DNA of 64,000 bases from Pseudomonadota bacterium (GTDB lineage Bacteria; Myxococcota_A; Polyangia; Haliangiales; Haliangiaceae): the NCBI GenBank assembly GCA_022360315.1, contig JAKSDA010000577.1, forward strand, positions 30,532-94,531, written 5' to 3'. The position numbers and the translations under genes are program-made. Shown here piece after piece: positions 27,666-35,713 of the stretch. Under the pieces are notes generated by a model, which made no database searches, was not told the DNA's origin, and saw nothing but the letters and a program-made list of their open reading frames with translations. Positions within the stretch are counted from its first letter, which is position 1. Every line of letters starts with the position of its first letter.

Positions 27666-29801
27666 ATGCCGATGCCTCCACTCGAGACCAGGACTGTATT
27701 GATTCTGGGTGCGAATCCGCCCGGGACCGAGCGTTTGCGTCTGGACAACGAGGTCCGCGAGATTCGAGATGCGCTACATGGTGCCAGTCATGGCCATTGC
27801 TTTCAGCTCGAGTATTGGCCGGCCACGCGTCCACGGGATCTATGGCGTGCTCTTCTCAAGCACAGGCCCGAGATCGTCCATTTTATCGGGCACGGTACAG
27901 AGACAGAAGGGCTTGTTCTCGAAGGTGAAGATGGCCGGACTAAACTGGTGAGCGCCGGGGAGCTGGCCTCTCTTTTCAGTCTGTTTACGGGGGTTGAATG
28001 TGTCCTTCTCAATGCCTGCTACACGCAGGACCAGGCCCGGGCAATCGCGCAACACGTGTGCGTGGCGATCGGAATTCAGCGACCGATCAGCGACCAGGCA
28101 TCGATTCAATTCGCTGTCGGCTTCTACGACAGCCTGGGCGCAGGAGAGTCGCTCGAGTTTGCCTACCAGCTCGGTTGCCGTGCCGCGCGCTTCGAGGGCG
28201 AGCAACTGGATACGATTCAGAAATTCGAATCGGACCGGTCAGACCCGGTTATTCGGCAATCCGGGCAATCCCGGCGAGCCAGGATCTTTATCAGTTTTGA
28301 CCGTGCGCTGCAGCGCGACCGGAACGTGGCGTGGGAACTACGGCGTGGGCTGATCAAATACTATGACGTATTTCCTTTGCAGTCGTCGCAGGGCCCCGAT
28401 CTGATCGAACAGGTCTACCGAATCCACAGAGAAATTCAGAATTCGGATGTGTTTATCGCGATTCTCTCGCAGAGTGCGGCCCACAGCGAATTGCTCTCGC
28501 AGGAGATCGCAATTGCGCACGAGCTGGCCGGCAAACAATCGGGGCGACCATTGCTCTTGCCGATACGACACGGTGATCAATTCCCCCTCCCCTCATCGCT
28601 CACTGTCTATCTGGATGACCTCGACTGGGAGTCTTTGCACAATCAGGATGATATACCGCGATTGGTCAACAGCATTGCCGGCGGGGTATTGTCGGGCCGG
28701 AGTGAGGAGGCAACAAAAGGCGTAAACGAGTCCGATCCAGGGCCACAAGCGTCAAATACACTGCCGCCGCCGAGGCCCACTGCGGTGCGTCCTTGTCTGG
28801 AAATACCTGGCGGGACGATGAGCTCCGACTCGAAGTACTATGTCAAGCGCCGCGAAGACGACACTGCATTGCGTGCACTGGATCAGCAGGGCGTCACGAT
28901 CGTCATCACAGGGGCGCGCCAGATGGGTAAGAGTTCGCTGCTGATTCAGCTACTGAGTAAAATCAGTGCGGCAAAGAGAGTCATCTACGTCGACTTTCAA
29001 GCGTTCAGCCGATCGGATCACCGAGAGGCGGACCCGTTTTATCTGGCGTTCTGTAGCATGATCTCCAACCCCGTGGATATGCTGCACAGGATTGCCGAGT
29101 ATCAAAATAATCCGCTCAGCAACAATCAGCGCTGCACCTACTACCTGGAAAGCATCCTCAAAAGAGTTCAATTGCCCATCGTACTCGCCATGGATGAGAC
29201 TGAATCGATCCTATCAGCGCCGTTTCGCGATGATTTTTTTGGTATGGTGCGGAGTTGGCACAATAGGCGCGCAGCCGAACCGATCTGGAAGAATCTCGAT
29301 CTCATGTTGGTCAGGTCGACCGATAATGAATTCATCACAGACCCCAGCCAATCGCCGTTTAATGTCGGGCTGCAGATACGAATGAACGACTTCACACCCG
29401 AACACGTTGCCGTCCTCAACCGGAGCCATGATCGCCCCTTTGAGGACAGTGAGCTCGATCATCTCATCCAGCTCATCGGCGGTCATCCGTACCTGGTCCG
29501 GCAGGCCCTGTACGAAGTAGCCAGCAAGCGATTCACGGTTGCCGGCCTTTTCGATCGGGCCGCCGACGATGAGGGCCCCTTTGGCGATCACCTGCGTTAC
29601 TTTCTGTTGCGACTCTACGACGATCCGCAACTCGGACTTGGTCTACGTCGAGTCATCAGTCGACAATCAGGATTGGCTGAGCTGGATAGACGGATCACCT
29701 ATCGCCTGCTGGGCGCCGGATTGATCAAGCTGCAAGGCGGGCAGTATATCCCCCGTTGCAAGCTGTACAATGACTACTTTGGGACTCATCTCCGTGACTA
29801 G
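27666..29801 (+). CDS. CHAT-like protease, TIR-like and AAA-like ATPase multidomain protein
   Basis: A 711-residue cytoplasmic conflict-type protein. Residues 8-185 form a compact CHAT (caspase-like) domain with H76 in HFIGHG and C118 in LLNACYT, the expected His-Cys pair. Residues 203-340 look TIR-like (RARIFISFDRALQRDRNVAW, then NSDVFIAILSQSAAHSELLS, EIAIAHELA). After a linker, residues 380-711 are the AAA-like domain found next to such effectors (P-loop GARQMGKSS, 416-424; Walker B-like IVLAMDETE). Two potential death effectors are thus joined to one NTPase sensor or switch. It overlaps the next gene by 8 bases and is surely co-translated with it. Confidence 0.85.
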   Translation: MPMPPLETRTVLILGANPPGTERLRLDNEVREIRDALHGASHGHCFQLEYWPATRPRDLWRALLKHRPEIVHFIGHGTETEGLVLEGEDGRTKLVSAGELASLFSLFTGVECVLLNACYTQDQARAIAQHVCVAIGIQRPISDQASIQFAVGFYDSLGAGESLEFAYQLGCRAARFEGEQLDTIQKFESDRSDPVIRQSGQSRRARIFISFDRALQRDRNVAWELRRGLIKYYDVFPLQSSQGPDLIEQVYRIHREIQNSDVFIAILSQSAAHSELLSQEIAIAHELAGKQSGRPLLLPIRHGDQFPLPSSLTVYLDDLDWESLHNQDDIPRLVNSIAGGVLSGRSEEATKGVNESDPGPQASNTLPPPRPTAVRPCLEIPGGTMSSDSKYYVKRREDDTALRALDQQGVTIVITGARQMGKSSLLIQLLSKISAAKRVIYVDFQAFSRSDHREADPFYLAFCSMISNPVDMLHRIAEYQNNPLSNNQRCTYYLESILKRVQLPIVLAMDETESILSAPFRDDFFGMVRSWHNRRAAEPIWKNLDLMLVRSTDNEFITDPSQSPFNVGLQIRMNDFTPEHVAVLNRSHDRPFEDSELDHLIQLIGGHPYLVRQALYEVASKRFTVAGLFDRAADDEGPFGDHLRYFLLRLYDDPQLGLGLRRVISRQSGLAELDRRITYRLLGAGLIKLQGGQYIPRCKLYNDYFGTHLRD

Positions 29802-32142
29802 GTCATCGATCTATACCACCGGTGGCAATGTCCACGCGAGCGGTGGACTTTATGTTGCCCGGCAAGCCGATGACGAGCTGATGCAACTCTGTCGCAACGG
29901 TGTTTTTGCCTACGTGCTCACGGCCCGGCAGATGGGCAAGTCGAGCTTGATGATTCAGACTGCCCGCAGCCTGGACAACGAGCACATTCGCTCCGTGATG
30001 ATCGATCTGACGGGAATTGGTACCCAGGCTACCGCCGAACAGTGGTATTTGGGCTTACTCAGTGCAGTTCAGCGGCGTCTCGAGCTGGGCACCGATCTGT
30101 TGGCGTGGTGGCAGGCGAACCAGCAATTCGGCATTGTCGATCGGCTGACTCGCTTTTTTCAAGACCAGCTCCTGACCCAAGTAGCACAGCCAATCGTGAT
30201 TTTTGTCGACGAAATCGACACCACCATTAAACTCGACTTTACCGACGATTTCTACGCGGCGATTCGTTATCTATATATGGCTCGGGCCCATGATCGGGCA
30301 CTCACGCGGCTGTCGTTTGTGCTCATTGGTACTGCCACTCCGAGCGATTTGATCCGCGATCCGCAGCGTACTCCGTTTAATATCGGGCAACCAGTGGCTC
30401 TCGACGACTTCAGCCATGAGGAGGCGAGGCCGCTGGCCGCCGGGCTCGGAATACCGAACGAGGCGGCTGATGAGACATTGCGCTGGGTGCTCGAGTGGAC
30501 CCGCGGACATCCCTATTTGACCCAGCGCCTTTGTGCTGAATTATCCTGCCGTGGACCGCGCAGCTGGAGCAAGGCCGATGTCGCCGAGCTGGTCGCCAGG
30601 GTGTTTTTTCACCGGGGTGAGATACAGGACAGCAATCTACAGTTTGTCCGCGATCGATTGATCTGGCGGCCTGCCGACGCCGGCCGGGACGAGGGACTGT
30701 CCGACGTCGTGGCGATGACGAAGTCGTCGGATAGCGAGCACCGCATGGCGGAAGCCTTGACAGTCTATCGCAATGTGCTCCGACCGCTGAGCCGCGTCGC
30801 GGACGAGGAGCAATCTCCCGCCATTGCCCGGCTCAAATTGTCGGGCATTGTACGCTCGACCAATGGCACGCTGCGGGTGCGCAATCCGATTTACCGACAG
30901 GTATTCAACGCATCCTGGGTCAAACAGCATATGCCGGTCGGATATTTGCAAGCCCAGTTGCGCCGCCGTGGCGCGGCAATTCTGGCCCTACTGTGCGGGT
31001 TACTGATTTTTGCGGCACTGGCCCAGTACGCACAGAATCGCGCCCAGGAAGCGGCTGAGGCGGCCAGGGAGGCCCGAGAGCGCGCCCGCGAGGCCATGCG
31101 ATTGCGCCGCCTGGCGATTTCCATCTGGAAAAAGCAAGTTACATCGGGAAATCCCGAGCTGGCATTCAACGCTATTGCGGCGCTGCTCCGCGAGGACACA
31201 CCGCGCGATCAGATCACCGCTTTGCTGGACAAGCGAGCAACTGATGAAACCCTGCGCAGTTTGCTGGTCGCCTCGTCCGAAGGACTGGAGCCGGAAGACG
31301 CCATCAACACGCGTAGATTCACAGTCAACTGGGTCCTCGCGCGGCGCAAGAGATCCATCGAACTCATCGGAGCTTGTCTGGCAGCTGCCGATACCATGCA
31401 GCGCATGGGTGATCACATCACGGCACAGAAAGTTCGCGATCGACTACTCATCGAGATGTCCCAGCGGTTCGGGCCTCCACCAAATGTCACCTGGGCGTCC
31501 ATCCCCGGGGGCGTATTCCAGATGGGTTGCAGCGATTGCTCTCATACATACAACAAGGACGAAAAGCCGCCACACCGGGTCGAGGTATCGCCATTCGAGA
31601 TTTCCCGTTCTGTGATTACAGTCGGCCAGGTGCGTTTGTTTGTGGAACAAATCCAGGGCCAGAGCGTGACCGCGAAGGACGCAACGCTGCCCGTTGTCAA
31701 CGTCAGCTGGTATGAGGCCACTGCACTGGCCGCCTGGCTGGGTGGACGTCTACCAACCGAAGCGGAGTGGGAGTACGCCGCCCGCGGTGGCAGCCAGACC
31801 AGGTGGTGGTTTGGTGACGACGAAGACAGACTGAAAGACGTCGATTGGTATGCGGAGAATTCCGGGGGAAAAATACATCCAGTTTGCTCCAGAGCAGAAC
31901 AGCTTCGCCACCCATGGAGCCTCTGTGACGTACACGGCAACGTATTCGAATGGGTATTCGATCGCTACAGAGCGTATCCCAAGCTCGGTAATTCCAACGA
32001 CAATGGGCCGTCAGATGGCAATTTGCGGGTTTTGCGCGGCGGAGCCGCGGTTGTGAGCAAAGAGCTCACGCGCTCAGCCAATCGAGAAGGCCAGCCCCCC
32101 GAGCAAAAAGCTCCCGTTGTCGGTTTCCGCCTCGCCCGGTAG
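29794..32142 (+). CDS. AAA-like ATPase, membrane helix and C-terminal FGE-sulfatase domain protein
   Basis: Start GTG 29794 overlaps the stop of the previous gene; ATG 29770 in the same frame is the alternative. The product has 782 residues. The N-terminal AAA-like domain resembles that of its upstream partner (P-loop TARQMGKSSLM near residue 45, Walker B PIVIFVDEIDTT). One transmembrane helix follows (about 390-410, ILALLCGLLIFAALAQYA), then a helical linker, and a formylglycine-generating-enzyme-like domain (about 570-782; IPGGVFQMGC, RLPTEAEWEYAARGG, DVHGNVFEWVFD). The FGE part probably lies across the membrane as a sensor. Its last strand codons show no sign of adenine-directed diversification. 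Confidence 0.85.
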   Translation: MTRSSIYTTGGNVHASGGLYVARQADDELMQLCRNGVFAYVLTARQMGKSSLMIQTARSLDNEHIRSVMIDLTGIGTQATAEQWYLGLLSAVQRRLELGTDLLAWWQANQQFGIVDRLTRFFQDQLLTQVAQPIVIFVDEIDTTIKLDFTDDFYAAIRYLYMARAHDRALTRLSFVLIGTATPSDLIRDPQRTPFNIGQPVALDDFSHEEARPLAAGLGIPNEAADETLRWVLEWTRGHPYLTQRLCAELSCRGPRSWSKADVAELVARVFFHRGEIQDSNLQFVRDRLIWRPADAGRDEGLSDVVAMTKSSDSEHRMAEALTVYRNVLRPLSRVADEEQSPAIARLKLSGIVRSTNGTLRVRNPIYRQVFNASWVKQHMPVGYLQAQLRRRGAAILALLCGLLIFAALAQYAQNRAQEAAEAAREARERAREAMRLRRLAISIWKKQVTSGNPELAFNAIAALLREDTPRDQITALLDKRATDETLRSLLVASSEGLEPEDAINTRRFTVNWVLARRKRSIELIGACLAAADTMQRMGDHITAQKVRDRLLIEMSQRFGPPPNVTWASIPGGVFQMGCSDCSHTYNKDEKPPHRVEVSPFEISRSVITVGQVRLFVEQIQGQSVTAKDATLPVVNVSWYEATALAAWLGGRLPTEAEWEYAARGGSQTRWWFGDDEDRLKDVDWYAENSGGKIHPVCSRAEQLRHPWSLCDVHGNVFEWVFDRYRAYPKLGNSNDNGPSDGNLRVLRGGAAVVSKELTRSANREGQPPEQKAPVVGFRLAR

Positions 32143-32331
32143 CCTTGTGCGGGGTGGGCGTCTGGAATCGTGGACACCTGCTCGCCTGGGGTGTTCACGA
32201 TCGTGGCCAGGGCTGGTTGGCTTGATCACGCAAGCGACCGATTTCACTGGTCAGCAGCCTCGGGCATACGTTGTGCAAGTACACTTGGCAAGGTAGTGTT
32301 ACGCACGAGTGCTGTAAACGAGGAGTGATCG

Positions 32332-33156
32332 ATGAGTAGGGTGATCGGGATAGTCTGCGCATGTCGTTTCGCAATCTTCTGCTTTCTGGTGTTCTGCATT
32401 GCCAGCTCCTGGCTGGGTCGATCCATTGCTGCATTACCACATGATCGATGGCAGGGCGATGAAGTGGCTGGCGAGCTCATGGGGGGATCACTGGCCACTG
32501 GATTGGGGAGCGTGTCATTCGATCTGGTCCCGGCGTCCGCGCCCAGTCGATCATCGCAACCGCCCGAGTGGCCGGTAGGACCAACCAGGGGAGCCACCCA
32601 CACCGTACCCGCGGCACCCTGGATGCCCGCGCCATGGACCGCAGATCTATCCCTGCCGATCACTTCCGTCCAGCATCAATTGCCGAAATCGCAGCAGACT
32701 CGCTCTCTGGGTAGCTTGCTCAACCACGTTATTGACACTCTCACCGAGAGTGATCTCGAGTTTACTATTTTTTATAGTGGTCGTGACAGTTTGGCTATCG
32801 TGACACGAGCGCAAGCCCTGGACCGAGAAGACAGTAGACCCGGAAGGGTGGTTCGCGCGCGTTCGTTTGTCTTTGCAGTGACAGCTCATTCATCGCCATC
32901 TGATGGCAATACCGACAGCTCTGCTCGATGGCGGGTCACAAAGGCCGCCGGACCGAGCGATATCCCGCGCGAGCTAGCCGAGACAGAGCTGAGTTCGTAC
33001 AGCAATCTTCATATTGCCATGTATCTCTATGCACAGAGTGTGGATGGCACCGAGTGGATACTGCAGCAGGGACAGCAGGGAGCCGCATCCGGGATTGGCG
33101 TGCATCTCCGCGATATCGGTTTTTCAGCTTTATTGGATAACCTGCCTGACGCGTAG
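32332..33156 (+). CDS. putative secreted protein in the first conflict cluster
   Basis: A 274-residue protein with a hydrophobic N-terminus that may be a signal peptide (FAIFCFLVFCIASSWLG), then a proline-rich linker (about 70-115) and a C-terminal beta-alpha domain (SLLNHVIDTLTESDLEFTIF to IGVHLRDIGFSALLDNL). I recognise no family motif; the domain recalls small partner proteins found next to CHAT genes, but that is a loose impression. Gene spacing of 190 bases upstream and 116 downstream on one strand makes it a likely cluster member. Confidence 0.6.
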   Translation: MSRVIGIVCACRFAIFCFLVFCIASSWLGRSIAALPHDRWQGDEVAGELMGGSLATGLGSVSFDLVPASAPSRSSQPPEWPVGPTRGATHTVPAAPWMPAPWTADLSLPITSVQHQLPKSQQTRSLGSLLNHVIDTLTESDLEFTIFYSGRDSLAIVTRAQALDREDSRPGRVVRARSFVFAVTAHSSPSDGNTDSSARWRVTKAAGPSDIPRELAETELSSYSNLHIAMYLYAQSVDGTEWILQQGQQGAASGIGVHLRDIGFSALLDNLPDA

Positions 33157-33272
33157 AGTTCGTGCAGATATCTAGCAAGTGACCTACCGGTGTAGCTAGT
33201 TTTCGAATGCCGGCCAGCTGATGTGCTGCGGGTCGGACGGCCGAGCTGGTGTTTCGCTTTTTGGAGAACGAT

Positions 33273-35633
33273 ATGGACCGTGGAGCAGGGGTTGCACCAA
33301 AGGTGATCATCGAGGTATTTCTCGACTGTCACAATCTCTTACACACTCGGGTCGACGACACTGTGCTCGAGCCCGAAGGCGTCGAGCTGCCATCGGCAGC
33401 GACGCATGGTCGACCGTGGGATAAGCCGGTGGAGTTTCAAACGATGACTGATTTTGCTGCGGACATCGAGGAAAGGCTGGCCTGGCATCGGCGCGGTCTC
33501 GGTGAAGCACGACGGTGGGTCGTCCACGATCAGCGACTGCGCGACATCGGGCTTCGGTTGGGCAGTTTCCTGTTTGGCAGACCTGGTATGATGAAAGAGC
33601 AGGGCGAGCGACGACCAGGCAATATTCTGGACCAGACGTTGCTACAATTCTATCATGCAGCCGATTCGCAGTCATATATCTCCTTGTGTTTCAGTGCGCA
33701 TGATTCGCGCGTTGACAGCCTGCCGTGGGAAATGACCATATGGCGGCACGGAGCACGCGACATTGTGCTGGGCACCGATCCGAATGTGGCGTTCGTCCGT
33801 CAAAGCCACTATCCGACCTACCATGCACCCAGTTTTGCAAAGCCGAGCCTGGACCCACTCGAAGTCGGCCACGCCACTGCGACGTCGCATGCCACGTCGG
33901 CCCTGGCACAGGGTCACCAGGCGATCGAAGAGTTTTTCGATTCTCTCGGGTTGGATGAGTCGAAGCTGCAATTGCTCGCCGAGCATTCGCATCAGTGGCA
34001 AGGCGAGCACGCCTTCGACATCTTCCATTTTTATGGCCACGGTCAGCCCGGCTCATTGTACTGGGAAGGGCCGGGGCTAGATCGCGAAAACAGTGTGAAG
34101 TATGAATTTGGCATAGAACAATTATTGCAGTGCGTGGACGGACAAAATCTGCCCGGTCTGATCGTGGTTCTCGCCTGTTCGAGTTTCGACCCCAAGGGGT
34201 GGCAGCAAAGGGGGCTCCTCTGGGATCTGGTCCAGGCCGGGGTGGCATCTGCGATTGGAATGCTCGGTACGACCTATATCAGAACCCCGCCGTATTTGAT
34301 ACAGATGCTGTATCTGCAGTTGTTCGAACACGGCCGCGTCGATCGAGCCGTACAGCGCGTGCGCTGGCTCATGCGGTACAAAGGCCGACCTGGGGCAGCC
34401 ACCCATGAGGAACTGATACGGGCAGACTGGTTCCGGCCCATCTTGGTCGTGCGTGACCGCAGCGTTCTATCCTGTTTCGACGGGTTGCGTGGCCAGCATG
34501 TCCAGCGCAACGAATCCGGACGGCGCGGTAATGCCATAGAACACCGGGCGATTACCGAGAGTTTGGAGCTACTTCTGCCGCCTTTGCAGATTTCCGATCA
34601 CAGATCGAATTCGGCGCTGCTGGAAAGGATGCGCGAGGCCATCAACTGCTCGAACAAGAGTGGTGTCGCGGAGTTGCAAGATCAGGCTGATCGTATCCGT
34701 ACTCACCTCACCGGGCTGAACGTCGACGCATCGTCGCTACCAGATGGGCGTCGGGGCCCATCGGACCTCGCCCTGATCGCCACAGTTCTGGATGAGGAGC
34801 GTTCCCGCACGCTCTACAAAGTGTGGGATGACTGGCAATGGAAGGCAATTGTGCACGCAATGAAACAAGGTATGGCTAGTGAGGAGATAAATATGATTTT
34901 GAAGGAGACTTCACAGCCAGAGGACGAAAGGAGACAACCTGTGGAGAATGCATATTTAGGACCTTATTATTATCTCGTTGAAAAAGGTCAGGAGTGGTCA
35001 CTGGTGGCAAAATACGACGAGGCGCGGGGGGATTGGTACTGGCCGTACGGGGATTCCAGCTATACGCTCGCTCCAGATGACGTCCACCGCAGGGTGAGGG
35101 AGATTCGTGACGAAGATACCGTCTACCACAAAGTGGAGTTATCTATCGATTTTTTCGAACGAAACGATATCAACGTGCTCGTACCAGGTGGCAAGCAACC
35201 TGTGCAAACTATCTCGGTGTGGTCACCCTACGGCAGTGAGAATACGTACTGGGAAAAAATTTCGCTGTTCTCCGCTGAGTCGAATATAGGCAAGGCCATC
35301 CGAACTATCCGGGATGCCGGCACAGTGCGAAACTGGTTCGATTCGTTGGCGCGACTCGAGCAGGCTGGCCACGAGGAGGGAGCTTTGCGATACGAGGAGA
35401 TCTGTGGAGCTCTCATGCCGTTGCTTCATCCCGACACTGGGGATCCGGCGATCATCGAGGCCATCGACAACGCCTTGCCGCGCAATTTGCCCGACCGGTC
35501 GGCCTTGCAGGAAGATCCTGTCGACTGGGCGATCGAGGGCGATGCCGAGGCCCAAAACCGATGTAGATGGCGGTGGCGGCTTTTCTACGCTCTGGCGTCG
35601 GGCCTGGCCAGGGGCAAGTTGACCGCGCAGTGA
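33273..35633 (+). CDS. CHAT-domain protease with long C-terminal extension
   Basis: The start is ATG 33273, with GGAG 6 bases ahead; the frame opens at GTG 33249. The product has 786 residues. A CHAT caspase-like domain covers about 60-420, with the substrate-side DSLPWEMTIWR strand and the catalytic pair H256 in FHFYGHG and C302 in VVLACSSFD. The C-terminal half (about 440-786) is helical and then beta-rich, with a tyrosine-rich stretch (YLGPYYYLVEKGQEW); I recognise no family there. It is presumably an effector or signalling protease of the cluster. No membrane segment is seen. Confidence 0.82.
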   Translation: MDRGAGVAPKVIIEVFLDCHNLLHTRVDDTVLEPEGVELPSAATHGRPWDKPVEFQTMTDFAADIEERLAWHRRGLGEARRWVVHDQRLRDIGLRLGSFLFGRPGMMKEQGERRPGNILDQTLLQFYHAADSQSYISLCFSAHDSRVDSLPWEMTIWRHGARDIVLGTDPNVAFVRQSHYPTYHAPSFAKPSLDPLEVGHATATSHATSALAQGHQAIEEFFDSLGLDESKLQLLAEHSHQWQGEHAFDIFHFYGHGQPGSLYWEGPGLDRENSVKYEFGIEQLLQCVDGQNLPGLIVVLACSSFDPKGWQQRGLLWDLVQAGVASAIGMLGTTYIRTPPYLIQMLYLQLFEHGRVDRAVQRVRWLMRYKGRPGAATHEELIRADWFRPILVVRDRSVLSCFDGLRGQHVQRNESGRRGNAIEHRAITESLELLLPPLQISDHRSNSALLERMREAINCSNKSGVAELQDQADRIRTHLTGLNVDASSLPDGRRGPSDLALIATVLDEERSRTLYKVWDDWQWKAIVHAMKQGMASEEINMILKETSQPEDERRQPVENAYLGPYYYLVEKGQEWSLVAKYDEARGDWYWPYGDSSYTLAPDDVHRRVREIRDEDTVYHKVELSIDFFERNDINVLVPGGKQPVQTISVWSPYGSENTYWEKISLFSAESNIGKAIRTIRDAGTVRNWFDSLARLEQAGHEEGALRYEEICGALMPLLHPDTGDPAIIEAIDNALPRNLPDRSALQEDPVDWAIEGDAEAQNRCRWRWRLFYALASGLARGKLTAQ

Positions 35634-35713
35634 TCGACAGCGCTTGATAGGCGGCGATGAGATATACTCGGTGGGCGAGCGGTCGCCGGGGACAAAAACG
35701 ATAGAGGCCCGAG

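Noticed and set aside
32110..32142. C-terminal codons of the first FGE protein as a second DGR variable repeat
   Set aside because: Codons are not NNC-biased, adenines are present at normal frequency and no hairpin follows.
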